The notes beneath the pieces were generated by a model. The model ran no database searches and was not told the origin of the DNA. It worked only from the letters and a program-made list of their open reading frames with translations. Positions 54,212-63,196 of a DNA stretch of 64,000 nt are shown piece after piece (the stretch's first letter is position 1; the number at the start of each line of letters is the position of its first letter). A program made the translations under genes and the position numbers. Origin of the DNA: Modestobacter marinus (GTDB lineage: Bacteria > Actinomycetota > Actinomycetes > Mycobacteriales > Geodermatophilaceae); NCBI RefSeq assembly GCF_019799945.1, contig NZ_JABGCH010000008.1, forward strand, positions 99,752-163,751, in the 5' to 3' direction.

Positions 54212-54829
54212 TCAGCGGCTCTGCAGCGCGTCCAGGGCCACGGCCATCGACGCGGCGACGCGGAAGTCCAGCCGCGGGTCGGGCACGGTGACCGTGTAGC
54301 GGTCCCGGATGGCCTTCTTCCGCTCGCTGACCAGCACCGTCTGACCGGTGGCCGTGTCGACGAAGTCGAAGTGGAAGACGAAAGGCACCCAGACGTCACC
54401 GATGTAGGGCAGGAAGTCCCAGACCCGGCGCAGGACCGCGATGACCGGCCGCCGCTCCCGCCCGACCGCCTCCAGCCCCGGGGCCGACAGGTGCCAGGTG
54501 GACCGGATCAGGCTCGCGCCGAAGTCCTTGCTGAACGTGCCCAGGACCATGCCCTGCTCGTCGTACACGTCGTGCTGCGCGTGCACGTCGAGCCGCTGAC
54601 GGGCCTTGAAGGAGAACACCGGCCGGTTCTTGGACTCGTCGGAGAAGAAGACCACCTCCTCCTTGAGCTTCATCCGCTTCTGCTCGGCGAGGGCCAGCAG
54701 CTGCCCCTCCGACCCGTCGGGGTTCGCCGCCCGGACCTCGTACCGGTTGATCATCATCGTGATCCGCTGGGACACGAAGAAGGCCGGCACGACCATCGCG
54801 GCCGGCTGCTGGTACGGGGGGACGGTCAC
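54212..54829 (-). CDS. LURP-one/scramblase-fold protein
   Basis: The 205-residue protein has a beta-rich pattern typical of the LURP-one-related/Tubby-like fold: FFVSQRITMMINRYEVRA, LLALAEQKRMKLKEEVVFFSD, FSFKARQRLDVHAQHDVYDEQG, and VPFVFHFDFVDTATGQTV. Proteins of this fold bind phosphoinositides or other membrane ligands in eukaryotes; the bacterial role is unknown. The N-terminal 15 residues are Pro/Gln-rich. It converges on the preceding hypothetical gene. Confidence 0.75.
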   Translation of the reverse strand: MTVPPYQQPAAMVVPAFFVSQRITMMINRYEVRAANPDGSEGQLLALAEQKRMKLKEEVVFFSDESKNRPVFSFKARQRLDVHAQHDVYDEQGMVLGTFSKDFGASLIRSTWHLSAPGLEAVGRERRPVIAVLRRVWDFLPYIGDVWVPFVFHFDFVDTATGQTVLVSERKKAIRDRYTVTVPDPRLDFRVAASMAVALDALQSR

Positions 54830-55043
54830 GGTGGCGCTCCCGGGGTGGTGGGCCGGCGGAGATCACCATCCTGGCGGTCCGGGCCGGAGCTGACCAGCAC
54901 CTCGACCGCCCGGCGAGGCTCACGCCCACCCGTGGCGGTGGGCGATCTCCACCGCGGCGTGCCAGGTCCGGGCGCTGAGCTCACAAGAGGTCATCACCTC
55001 GCCGGGGCCCCGTCACGGGCGCGCCGTGCCGGGCGGCCGGACG

Positions 55044-55565
55044 TCAGTCGCCCGGCACCGCGAAGACGCTGAGCGTCGCCGCACCCGGGGCGACGTCGGC
55101 GAACGGCGTGGCGAGGTCGAGCACCGCGACCCCGCAGGTCGGGAAGCTCGTGTCCAGCGTGCGCCGGGCCGCCGGATCGCCCTGGCCGTCGTCGAGGAAC
55201 TCGACGAGCTCCCGCACCGCGGGGTTGTGCCCGACGACGGCCAGGGTCTCCACCTCCTCCGGCGTCTCCCGGACGGCCGCGAGCACCGCCTCGACGGTGT
55301 TGTCGAGGACCCGCGCGTCGACGGTCGGCGTCGGTGCCGGTTCCAGCGGAGCGGCCGCCCGGTCCCAGGTCTGCTGCGCCCGCCGGGCCGGGGACACGAG
55401 CACGGCGCCGGGCACCAGCCCGTTGCGCTCCAGCCAGGGTCCGATCGCCGCGGCCTGCCGCAGGCCCTGCTCTGTCAACGGCCGGTCGATGTCGACCGGG
55501 CCGTCGGCGGCCTGGGCGTGGCGGATCAGCACGAGCTTCCGGGTCTGCACCGCCCGAGTCTGCAC
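55044..55565 (-). CDS. SixA-type histidine phosphatase
   Basis: A 173-residue histidine phosphatase with the catalytic motif LVLIRHAQAADG (RHA), a second Arg in VSPARRAQQTWD and the second His in VVGHNPAVRELVEFL. This short form resembles SixA, which removes phosphate from His-containing phosphotransfer domains, though actinobacterial members may act on metabolites. It lies 30 bases behind the monooxygenase gene and may be co-transcribed with it. Confidence 0.87.
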   Translation of the reverse strand: MQTRAVQTRKLVLIRHAQAADGPVDIDRPLTEQGLRQAAAIGPWLERNGLVPGAVLVSPARRAQQTWDRAAAPLEPAPTPTVDARVLDNTVEAVLAAVRETPEEVETLAVVGHNPAVRELVEFLDDGQGDPAARRTLDTSFPTCGVAVLDLATPFADVAPGAATLSVFAVPGD

Positions 55566-55595
55566 CCGCCGGCGCCCGGGCGACCTCGTGGGCCC

Positions 55596-55916
55596 TCAGT
55601 CGACGCTGAGCTCGCCCATGGTTTCCCAGCCGTTCCCGTCGACCTGGCGGCTGACGATCTTCGGGGTGGACGCGAGGGCCTGCGGCAGGTCCTTCATCGC
55701 CTGGGCGAAGTGCTCGCTGTTCACGTGCGGGCCTGCGCCGTCGTCGGTAAAGCCCTCGACCAGCACGAACGTGTGCTCGTCCTCCAGGCTGCGGGACCAC
55801 TCGAACCACAGGTTGCCCGGCTCGGCCCGGGTCGCCGCGGTGTAGTCGCGGACGAGGTCCATCCAGCGGTCGGTCCACTCCGGCTTGGTCTGGAACTTGA
55901 CGACGATGAAGTACAC
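55596..55916 (-). CDS. Antibiotic biosynthesis monooxygenase (ABM) domain protein
   Basis: The 106-residue protein is a single ABM dimeric alpha/beta-barrel domain: MYFIVVKFQTKPEWTDRW, then TRAEPGNLWFEWSRSLED and HTFVLVEGFTD, with HVNSEHFAQAMKDLP. It is similar to YgiN/quinol monooxygenases that act without cofactor. The ATG begins the first strand. The natural substrate is unknown. Confidence 0.87.
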   Translation of the reverse strand: MYFIVVKFQTKPEWTDRWMDLVRDYTAATRAEPGNLWFEWSRSLEDEHTFVLVEGFTDDGAGPHVNSEHFAQAMKDLPQALASTPKIVSRQVDGNGWETMGELSVD

Positions 55917-56066
55917 GAGTTGACCTCTCCGTGATCGGCTGCGACGGCGTCATGCTGGACAGCCGCCCGGCCAGCGTCAACTGCAGCTCACGGCGTTGGC
56001 AGCGGGTCGGCTGCGCCCTACTGTGACGCACACCACTCGACAACGTCGTCGCGAGCAGGAGCCTCT

Positions 56067-56639
56067 GTGACCCAGGAGACCGCCCAGCACCAGTCCGAGC
56101 AGGAACCCACCGACCTGCAGGTCGACACCAGCGCGCAGACCGAGGGACCACCGGAGGGCGGGGCGCAGCTCACCGACTCCGGCCGCGCCCGCCGGGTGCT
56201 GGTCCGCCTGCTGCGCGTCGCCTATCCGCACGAGCGCTTCCCGGACGGGCCTTACGAGCGCACCGCCGCAGCCGTCGAGGACGCCGCCCACTCCAACGCC
56301 GCCGACGACCGGGCACTGACCCAGGGCCTGGCCGGCCTCGACCGCGCGGCCGGCGGGGACTTCCTCGCGCTGGACGACGCCGCCGCCGAGGCGCTGCTGC
56401 GCGACCGCGCCGACGAGTACTTCTTCCGCCGCATCCGCAGCACCGCCGCGGTGGTGCTCTACGACAACGCAGACGTCTGGGAGCTGGTCGGCTACGAGGG
56501 CCCCTCCTACGCCTTGGGCGGCTACATCGACCGCGGGTTCGACGACCTGGACTGGCTCCCGCATCCCCGGATCGAGGAGTACCCCGGTGAGCCCCGGGTC
56601 GAGCTCGTCGAGTCCCAGTCGCAGGAGACGGCCCGATGA
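56067..56639 (+). CDS. Gluconate 2-dehydrogenase subunit 3-like partner of GMC oxidoreductase
   Basis: The 190-residue protein has an acidic, disordered N-terminus of about 35 residues and then the subunit-3-like core: RRVLVRLLRVAYPHERFPDGPY, with FFRRIRSTAAVVLYDNADVWELVGY and an extended C-terminus. No Tat signal is present, unlike many subunit-3 proteins. The stop overlaps the GMC gene's ATG (ATGA). It probably stabilises the flavoprotein. No cytochrome subunit gene is nearby. Confidence 0.8.
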   Translation: MTQETAQHQSEQEPTDLQVDTSAQTEGPPEGGAQLTDSGRARRVLVRLLRVAYPHERFPDGPYERTAAAVEDAAHSNAADDRALTQGLAGLDRAAGGDFLALDDAAAEALLRDRADEYFFRRIRSTAAVVLYDNADVWELVGYEGPSYALGGYIDRGFDDLDWLPHPRIEEYPGEPRVELVESQSQETAR

Positions 56640-58231
56640 CCGCGGTCGACGAGGTCGCCCGGCACGGGTCACCGGTCGAGCAGTCCGAGCCGGTGGTGGT
56701 GATCATCGGCTCGGGGGCCGGCGGCGGGACCCTGGCCTACGAGCTGACCCGGCAGGGCGCGACGTGCGTCGTCCTGGAGGCGGGCCCGTACCTCACGCAG
56801 GACGACTGGGTGAACGACGAGTGGGAGGCGTTCGGCCAGATGGCCTGGCTGGACATGCGGACCACCTCGGGGAGCTGGCGGATTGCCCGCGACTTCCCCA
56901 ACCTGCCGGCGTGGATCGTCAAGGCCGTCGGCGGGTCGACGACGCACTGGTCGGGTGCGACGCCCCGGTTCATGACGCACGAGTTCAAGGCCCGCACCAC
57001 CTACGGCCAGGTGGACGGCGCGAGCCTGCTCGACTGGCCGATCACGCTGGAGGACCTGGCTCCCTACTACGACCGGGCCGAGCAGGCGATGGGCTCGACC
57101 CATCGGCACGGCCGCCCGCCGTTGCCGGCCAACAACAACTACATCGTGTTCGCCAACGGCGCCGAGAAGATCGGCTACCGGTACTACGCCACCGGCCCGT
57201 ACGGGACCAACGCGACGCCCTACGACGGCCGGCCCGCCAGCATCCAGGACGGGTTCAACTTCCAGGGCGACAAGAACGGGTCCAAGTGGTCGACCCTGGT
57301 GCGCGAGATCCCGCGCGCGCTGGAGACCGGCAAACTGGACCTCCGGCCCAACTGCCAGGCGGTCCGGATCACCCACGACGCCACCGGCAAGGTCGATGCG
57401 GTCGAGTACCTGGACGCGAACGGCGCGCTGCAGCGGCAGGCGGCACGGGTGGTCTGCGTGGCCGGCAACTCGATCGAGACCCCCCGGCTGCTGCTGATGA
57501 GCGCCTCGGGGCAGCACCCCGACGGCCTGGCCAACTCCTCGGGGCAGGTGGGCCGCAACTACATGCGCCACCTGACCGGGTCGGCGTACGCGAGGTTCGA
57601 GCGGCCGGTGCGGATGTACCGGGGCGAGACCATGGCCGGGATCGTCGCCGACGAGGCCAAGCACGACACCTCGCGCGGCTTCGCCGGCGGGTTCTACATG
57701 GAGACCCTGTCGCTGGGGCCCGCCTTCATGGCCAGCTTCCTGGAGCCGGGCGGCTGGGGTCGTGAGTTCACCAGCTGGATGGACTCCTACGACCACCTCG
57801 CCGGGATGTGGATCGTCGGAGAGGACATGCCTCAGCCGAGCAACCGGGTCACGCTCAACACCGACGTGAAGGACCAGCACGGCCTGCCGGTGCCGAACGT
57901 GCACTTCGACGACCACCCCAACGACGTCGCCATGCGCACGTACGCGTACGACGCGGCGGACCAGTTGTACGGGGCCGTCGGGGCGCTCGGCGTCCACCAC
58001 ACGCCGCCGTACCCGGCGACGCACAACCTGGGCACCTGCCGGATGAGCGCCGACCCCGCCGACGGTGTGGTCGACCGCTGGGGACGAGCGCACGACGTGA
58101 CCAACCTGTACGTCAGCGACGGCTCGGTCATGACCACCGGTGCGGCGGCCAACCCGACGCTGACCATCGTCGCGCTGGCGATCCGCCAGGCCGAGCACCT
58201 GCTGGAGGAGATGCGCCAGGGCAGCCTCTGA
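56636..58231 (+). CDS. GMC family oxidoreductase
   Basis: A 531-residue flavoprotein with the FAD fold VVVIIGSGAGGGTLAYELTRQG, VLEAGPYL, GGSTTHWSGATPRF and the C-terminal GMC_oxred_C domain with HNLGTCRMSADPADGVVDRW, then LYVSDGSVMTTGAAANPTLT. The catalytic His-Asn pair corresponds to THNLGTCRM and TGAAANPT. It oxidises a sugar or alcohol, and the electron acceptor is unknown. It is coupled to its small subunit, and a strong terminator follows. Confidence 0.92.
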   Translation: MTAVDEVARHGSPVEQSEPVVVIIGSGAGGGTLAYELTRQGATCVVLEAGPYLTQDDWVNDEWEAFGQMAWLDMRTTSGSWRIARDFPNLPAWIVKAVGGSTTHWSGATPRFMTHEFKARTTYGQVDGASLLDWPITLEDLAPYYDRAEQAMGSTHRHGRPPLPANNNYIVFANGAEKIGYRYYATGPYGTNATPYDGRPASIQDGFNFQGDKNGSKWSTLVREIPRALETGKLDLRPNCQAVRITHDATGKVDAVEYLDANGALQRQAARVVCVAGNSIETPRLLLMSASGQHPDGLANSSGQVGRNYMRHLTGSAYARFERPVRMYRGETMAGIVADEAKHDTSRGFAGGFYMETLSLGPAFMASFLEPGGWGREFTSWMDSYDHLAGMWIVGEDMPQPSNRVTLNTDVKDQHGLPVPNVHFDDHPNDVAMRTYAYDAADQLYGAVGALGVHHTPPYPATHNLGTCRMSADPADGVVDRWGRAHDVTNLYVSDGSVMTTGAAANPTLTIVALAIRQAEHLLEEMRQGSL

Positions 58232-58243
58232 CGCCAGCACGAC

Positions 58244-58276
58244 GCAGGCCCCGCCCGCTCCCCGCGGCGGGGCCTG
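58244..58276. terminator. Terminator between the GMC gene and the tspO remnant
   Basis: CAGGCCCCGCC and GGCGGGGCCTG form a perfect 11-base stem with an 11-base loop, 12 bases after the GMC stop and 20 bases beyond the end of the convergent tspO remnant. Confidence 0.8.
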
Positions 58277-58295
58277 CGGTCGTCCGCGGAGGTCG

Positions 58296-58795
58296 TCAGC
58301 TGCTGATGGCGGGTGGGCTCGTCGGCACACGTGTCGGGTTCAGCTGCCACAGCCGGTAGATCCACGGCAGGTCGTAGAGCAGGACGTAGGCCGTGTACGG
58401 GGCCAGGGTGCGGCGCGAGCGTGCGTCCCCCGCTACCGATCGCCGGAGCGCCACGAGGGGAACGACGAAGGCGCACAGGCCGACAAACCCGGCACGAGCG
58501 CTCCCGCTGCCGAAGCCGCGACGTTCCAGGCCTCGTTACCGACGAGCACCGGCAGGCTCCATGCAGTGCTCCCGGCGTCGCGACGGTCGATGCTCCGTGC
58601 CAGCACGTAACCGATGAACAAGTAGTCGAACGCACCCACGACCAGGAAGGCAGCCAGCGGAAACTGCCAGCGTGGAGCGGTGAGGTCTCGGAACCAGTCC
58701 ATCGCTGCCCTGCCGACGAAGGCGTTCCCCAGGACCGCGGCCACGCCCGTGCAGGCGGTGGCCTGCACCATGGACCGTCGCCTCATACCGCGCAT
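58296..58795 (-). pseudogene. tspO: Frameshifted tspO (tryptophan-rich sensory protein)
   Basis: The N-terminal part reads ACTGVAAVLGNAFVGRAAMDWF, RDLTAPRWQFPLAAFLVVGA and VLVGNEAWNVA, matching TspO/MBR. After that the frame runs to a premature stop, while the family continuation AGFVGLCAFVVPLVALRRSV and APYTAYVLLYDLPWIYRLWQ lies one frame over and ends in a proper stop. Joining requires one base near 58525, and total length is 500, one short of a multiple of three. ATG with AAGGGAG upstream is a good original start. It is either a recent inactivation or a sequence error. Confidence 0.85.
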
Positions 58796-59631
58796 GACGA
58801 CTCCCTTGCCGCCGTCGTCGACCGTGCCCGCAGTGCGCGCTCGATGCCGCGGCTGGGAAGCCCCATGGACCGTGCCGACGCGGGCCAGGAGCGGGCCGAG
58901 CATGGCGTCGACTGGTTGACAGCCGGCGGTGCCCACGGTCGTGAGCGCGGAGGCTCCTGAGTGGTCATGCGGCCGTCCTCTCCAGAGAGTGCGACCGAGC
59001 CGGCTCGGCTGGGCCGTCAGGAGGTACTCATGGACGAGCCCCCGGCTGGGCGGCCGGCTCGACGAGGTGGCAGGGCTACGCGGTGAACCACCGGGAGGCC
59101 GACGCAGCCTTCACCGCCGTGCCCACCCGCGACCGCGACGCGCGGATACGCGCCCACCGTGCTCTGCGCAGCAGCCATCGACTCTGGAACCCAGTTGGGG
59201 TTGATGCAGCGCGTCCCACCGACTTTATGCCCGGTAGGACTCCGGCCACTCGAACGACAGCAGGCAACCAGAGAGTCAGCCAGAAACTTCCGTGTCCACG
59301 ATGATCATGTTGACGCCGTTGTGCCGGTGACACGACCAGCTTTGGTTCATCTCCTGCTCAAGCGCGTCCCGGACATGCAGAGGGCGGTCGTGCGACCGAG
59401 CTGGGCACCGACAGATTGGGGAACGCTCGGTTCCTCAAGAATGGGGCCCACACCCATCATGCCGCCACACCTGCCGCGGGTGTCGATGAGGATCGATGCC
59501 CCTTCGCTGACGGACTCGTGACGCTCTGGTGACGCGCAGGCTGGTATGTCCGTCCGAGCGCGCGTAATGACCGCGTGGCAGCCGTGAGGGCGGCGCCATA
59601 CCTCTGGACGAGTCGAGCCGTGGAGGTGCCC
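58796..59631. other. Long stretch without a supported gene
   Basis: Both strands were read for these 836 bases. Short open frames exist, but none has a recognisable domain, a good ribosome site and credible codon use together. GC drops noticeably from about 59150 onward, including phrases such as GACTTTATGCCCGGTAGGAC. It may be the edge of acquired DNA or remnants of lost genes. No tRNA, terminal inverted repeat or transposase was found. Confidence 0.6.
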
Positions 59632-60387
59632 ATGACCACTCGACGACACGAGCCAGGCAAGTCCACGTCGCACTGGCTGACACCTGAGAAGCTGGTGATC
59701 GCCATCCTCATCCCAGTGGTCTTGGCGATCTTCGGTTCTGTCTTGACATGGTGGCTGAGCCGACCGACGACCGATCTTGAGGTCGTGGGACTCACGGTCG
59801 AAGAGGGCGAAGCCGTTGACGATGAGGGAGACGGCGAGTACGAGCTCGTACCACCGAAGGTGCAGGTGGCGCTCCGAAACGTCGGCGACCAAGTGTCCGT
59901 CGTGACCGGCGCCCGATTGGAGGTCCTCGACCACGCCTTCTTTCCCGTCTGCGAAGCCGGGGGCGCTCTGGAAGTCAGCAGAACCTACGACGTACCTCTG
60001 CCGTTGGATCCGGATCCGGGTCAGCTGATTGGAGTAGATGTGGCCCAGGACGTCGAACCGGCACAAGCCGACCGGTTTGAGTTCTCCATGCAGATCCCCA
60101 ACCCCCAGGAGATCACCGGAACGCACTTGTACCGACTAGGCGTGTCCTTGATCAGGGACGGTAGCGCGGAGACACTCGATGCCGGCAATGTGATTATCGG
60201 AGCCCCTGTCCTGCAAGTCGAGACCCTTCGGGTCCTCAACGACGACCTGAGCGCCCCCGGTGAAGTCGGAGCCTGCTACCGACAACTGAGAAGCGAGTAC
60301 CAGCGGGTCCAAGAATGGGAAGGAAAGAGGTCGGTAGAGCTCGCCAACGCGCCTGACGACATACTGGTGGAAGAGGCACCTTCTTGA
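59632..60387 (+). CDS. Lower-GC one-helix membrane protein of unknown function
   Basis: A 251-residue protein. A short basic N-terminus precedes one membrane helix (LVIAILIPVVLAIFGSVLTWW, residues about 21-41). An outside domain rich in beta structure follows (LEVVGLTVEEGEAVDD, VQVALRNVGDQVSVVTGARLEV, FEFSMQIPNPQEITGTHLYR), with a short charged C-terminal tail. ATG follows GGAGG. The base composition differs clearly from neighbours (34 of 60 G+C in 59701-59760). No family is recognised; the middle region could be an Ig-like fold. Probably acquired by transfer. Confidence 0.75.
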   Translation: MTTRRHEPGKSTSHWLTPEKLVIAILIPVVLAIFGSVLTWWLSRPTTDLEVVGLTVEEGEAVDDEGDGEYELVPPKVQVALRNVGDQVSVVTGARLEVLDHAFFPVCEAGGALEVSRTYDVPLPLDPDPGQLIGVDVAQDVEPAQADRFEFSMQIPNPQEITGTHLYRLGVSLIRDGSAETLDAGNVIIGAPVLQVETLRVLNDDLSAPGEVGACYRQLRSEYQRVQEWEGKRSVELANAPDDILVEEAPS

Positions 60388-60508
60388 GTCCGCGTGCGCG
60401 CACCTGCTCCGGGTACCCGGGTGGGTAGTCGGTCCTCGGCCTCAGGAACACCAATCACATGCGGACTCGAACTCCTCAACGACCCCTCGATCAAAGACGA
60501 CCAGTCAG

Positions 60509-61582
60509 TCACACGTTGAAGCGGAACTCCACGACGTCGCCGTCGGCCATGACGTAGTCCTTGCCCTCGATCCGCACCCAGCCGCGGGACTTCGCCTCGG
60601 CCATCGACCCGGCCTCCATGAGTTGGTCGAAGCCGACGACCTCGGCCTTGATGAAGCCGCGCTGGAAGTCGGTGTGGATGACTCCGGCGGCCTCGGGGGC
60701 GGTGGCGCCCTGGCGGATCGTCCAAGCGCGGGCCTCCTTCGGTCCGGCGGTCAGGTAGGTCTGCAGCCCGAGCGTGCGGAAACCGACGGAGGCGAGCTGG
60801 TCCAGGCCCGGCTCGCTCTGCCCGATCGACTCGAGCAGCTCGGCGGCCTCCTCGGCGGGCAGCTCGATCAGCTCGGACTCGGTCTGCGCGTCGAGAAAGA
60901 TGGCTTCGGCCGGCGCGACCAGCGCCCGCAGCTCGTCCAGCATCTCCTCGTTGGCCAGCTCGTCGGCGTCGACGTTGAAGACGTAGATGAACGGCTTGGT
61001 GGTGAGCAGGGTCAGCTCGCGCAGCGGCTCGGGGTCGACGCCGGCGGCGAAGAGCGTGGTGCCCTCGTTGAGCACGGCCTGCGCGGCAATGGCGGCGTCG
61101 AGCAGGGCCTTGCGGTCCTTGTCCTTGCGCGACTCTTTCTCCAGCCGTGGGATTGCCTTATCCAGGGTCTGCATGTCGGCCAGGACGAGCTCGGTGTTGA
61201 TCGTCTCGATGTCGTCCTCGGGGTCCACCTTGCCCTCGACGTGCACGACGTCGGGGTTGGTGAAGACGCGGATCACCTGGCAGATCGCGTCGCTCTCGCG
61301 GATGTTGGCCAGGAACTTGTTGCCCAGTCCCTGCCCCTCGCTGGCGCCGCGCACGATGCCGGCGATGTCGACGAAGGACACCGTCGCCGGGACGATCTTC
61401 TGGGAGCCGAACAGCTCGGCCAGCCTCCCGAGCCGCGGGTCGGGGACGCCGACCACGCCGACGTTGGGCTCGATGGTCGCGAACGGGTAGTTCGCCGCGA
61501 GCACGTCGTTCTTGGTCAGGGCGTTGAAGAGGGTCGACTTCCCGACGTTGGGCAGGCCGACGATCCCGATGGTCAAGCTCAC
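60509..61582 (-). CDS. ychF: Redox-regulated ATPase YchF (Obg-like)
   Basis: The 357-residue P-loop protein has G1 GLPNVGKSTLFNALT, G3 VDIAGIVRGASEGQGLGN, and the altered G4 NVDADE (replacing NKxD), which explains ATP rather than GTP preference in this family. A coiled-coil insertion (about 130-200) and a C-terminal TGS domain (TYLTAGPKEARAWTI, GDVVEFRFNV) complete it. YchF binds ribosomes and affects stress responses. GTG was chosen because the conserved VSLTIGIVGLPN begins here. It is 11 bases behind the cyclodeaminase-like gene. Confidence 0.94.
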   Translation of the reverse strand: MSLTIGIVGLPNVGKSTLFNALTKNDVLAANYPFATIEPNVGVVGVPDPRLGRLAELFGSQKIVPATVSFVDIAGIVRGASEGQGLGNKFLANIRESDAICQVIRVFTNPDVVHVEGKVDPEDDIETINTELVLADMQTLDKAIPRLEKESRKDKDRKALLDAAIAAQAVLNEGTTLFAAGVDPEPLRELTLLTTKPFIYVFNVDADELANEEMLDELRALVAPAEAIFLDAQTESELIELPAEEAAELLESIGQSEPGLDQLASVGFRTLGLQTYLTAGPKEARAWTIRQGATAPEAAGVIHTDFQRGFIKAEVVGFDQLMEAGSMAEAKSRGWVRIEGKDYVMADGDVVEFRFNV

Positions 61583-61593
61583 GGGAGACCAGC

Positions 61594-62502
61594 TTACGAG
61601 GCAGCGTCTCCGGCGCTCGCGCTGAGGACCGCCTCGGCCACGACCAGGTCCTGCCACGACATGCCGACGCTCTTGAACACCAGCGGCCGGTCGCCGGGCA
61701 CGGTGGCCTCACCAGTCACGACGTCGCGCAGCGGCACGAGGTCAGCGGCACTGAGTGCGCCCTCGGCGATCGCGAGCACCACGTCCCCGCCCTCGCGCAG
61801 TGCTGTGGCGACGTCTTCCACCACGACACCGGCCCGGCCCAGCAGAGCTGCATCGAGCTCACGGGCGTCGGGCTCGTGCGAGCCGACCGCGACGACCACG
61901 ACGTCGTCGCGCAGCAGGGCCGAGTCGAAGAGCGGTGTGCGTGCCGAGGTGGCGCAGACGACGACGTCGGCGTGTCGCAGCGCCTCCTCGGCCGCCGCGG
62001 ACCCGAGCCGGAGCGCGTCGAGCGGGGCCCGCTCCGGATCGCGGACCAGGTGGGTGACGCCGGCCAGCGGCCGGACGGCGGCCAGCGTGGCGACGTGCCC
62101 GACCGCCTGGGGTCCGGCGCCGATCGCCGCCACGTGCAGTGGCCGGTCCGGCAGCCGCGGGAGGACGGCGGCAACCGAGACCGCGGGCGTGCGCAGCGTG
62201 GTGAGCGCCGTGCCGTCGAGGACGGCGTGCAGCGCGAGAGACTCCCGGTCGAACAGCAGGTAGGTGGCCTGGATGCGGGGCAGGCCGCGGGCGGGGTTGC
62301 CCGGGGCGACCGTGGCGACCTTCACGCCGGCCGCGGCCGCCGTCTCCGAGGGCATGAGGAGGAACTGGCCCTGCGAGAGGCCGACCGTCGTCCGGGGCGG
62401 GTCGGTGGCGGGGTCGAGCCCGCCACGGAGCGCGTCGGTGATCGCCCGGACGGCCGCGACCGGGCCGAGCGCGGCGACGGCGTCCGCGTCGAGGAACCTC
62501 AC
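61594..62502 (-). CDS. Ornithine cyclodeaminase/mu-crystallin family protein
   Basis: This 302-residue protein has the family start VRFLDADAVAALGPVAAVRAI, GQFLLMPSETAAAAGVKVATVAPGN with the substrate Lys, and a Rossmann core LHVAAIGAGPQAVGHVATLAAV followed by HADVVVCATSARTPLFD. It may act as ornithine cyclodeaminase, ketimine reductase or alanine dehydrogenase. It is shorter than typical (about 330) because of a compact C-terminus. GTG at the first core strand was preferred. It is co-directional with ychF, 11 bases apart. Confidence 0.88.
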   Translation of the reverse strand: MRFLDADAVAALGPVAAVRAITDALRGGLDPATDPPRTTVGLSQGQFLLMPSETAAAAGVKVATVAPGNPARGLPRIQATYLLFDRESLALHAVLDGTALTTLRTPAVSVAAVLPRLPDRPLHVAAIGAGPQAVGHVATLAAVRPLAGVTHLVRDPERAPLDALRLGSAAAEEALRHADVVVCATSARTPLFDSALLRDDVVVVAVGSHEPDARELDAALLGRAGVVVEDVATALREGGDVVLAIAEGALSAADLVPLRDVVTGEATVPGDRPLVFKSVGMSWQDLVVAEAVLSASAGDAAS

Positions 62503-62789
62503 CGCAGCACGTACCCGGAAACGATGCGAAACGGCCAGCCGCCGGCGTGGTCGTCGGTGGTGGAGAGAGAGTGGGCGGCGGCACGGCGGCACCCTGCCAC
62601 AACCGTGACCACCGGCTCCTGTCGCAGATCAGCCCTTCATCACGTCAACACGGCCGCCCGACCCCGGCGTGGCAATGAGCGCCGCGACGAACAGCGGGGC
62701 GGGAACCTCCGACCAGCTGATACCAGGCTGCGCCCGCCGTCGCCAGCGAGTCCAGGCGCGCGGCCCGGGCGGACAGACACGGCGCCCGA

Positions 62790-62948
62790 TCACTTCTCAA
62801 GCGGCCGGTACGCGTCCCGGAAGGCGACCGCGGCCGCGACCCGCAGGGCCTCCTGGACTTGTGCCAGCAGGCGCTCGACCTGCGAGCGTGTCGCCCCAGC
62901 AGGCCGGATGAATGCCCACCGTTGGCCATGACGGTCCTCGACGGACAC
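62790..62948 (-). CDS. 52-residue hypothetical protein
   Basis: A GTG start at a GAGGGG-containing ribosome site opens VSVEDRHGQRWAFIRPAGAT, RSQVERLLAQVQEALRVAAA and VAFRDAYRPLEK. The first half looks like two beta strands and the second a long amphipathic helix, so it is a credible small fold. It starts 11 bases after the zinc-ribbon gene stop on the same strand. No family is recognised. Codon use fits the genome better than the alternative frames. Confidence 0.5.
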   Translation of the reverse strand: MSVEDRHGQRWAFIRPAGATRSQVERLLAQVQEALRVAAAVAFRDAYRPLEK

Positions 62949-62959
62949 ACCATCACCCC

Positions 62960-63166
62960 TCAGAGGCCGACGTTCGTACGAAGCGACCAGGACACGGCCC
63001 GCCGGCTCGCGCTGGGGCCCGGCGGTACGTGGAAACACATGTCGTTCCCGTCCCGGGCGCCCTCGTCCTCCTCGGCGATGCAGACAGCGCAGGCGTGGAC
63101 CCAGATCGACGCCCCGGGGTGGAGGTTCCACACGTGTCCGCAGTTCGGGCACGAGCTGCTGGTCAT
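62960..63166 (-). CDS. 68-residue zinc-ribbon-like hypothetical protein
   Basis: The protein begins MTSSSCPNCGHVWNLHPGAS and continues VHACAVCIAEEDEGARDGND, giving two CxxC pairs with intervening His residues, the layout of a zinc ribbon. The tail is Ser/Arg-rich. It lies 30 bases behind the DUF222/HNH gene and directly before another tiny gene on the same strand, so the three may be co-transcribed. Function unknown. Confidence 0.55.
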   Translation of the reverse strand: MTSSSCPNCGHVWNLHPGASIWVHACAVCIAEEDEGARDGNDMCFHVPPGPSASRRAVSWSLRTNVGL

Positions 63167-63196
63167 GGCGCAGGACGCCAGCGCGGGCGTCGGCCC

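Noticed and set aside
54923-55000. Short minus-strand peptide MTSCELSARTWHAAVEIAHR
   Set aside because: It is only about 24 codons, has no ribosome site and no recognisable family; possibly a remnant.
59083-59304. 73-codon frame in the gene-free stretch
   Set aside because: No ribosome site that decides a start, low-complexity translation and no family; codon use is poor.
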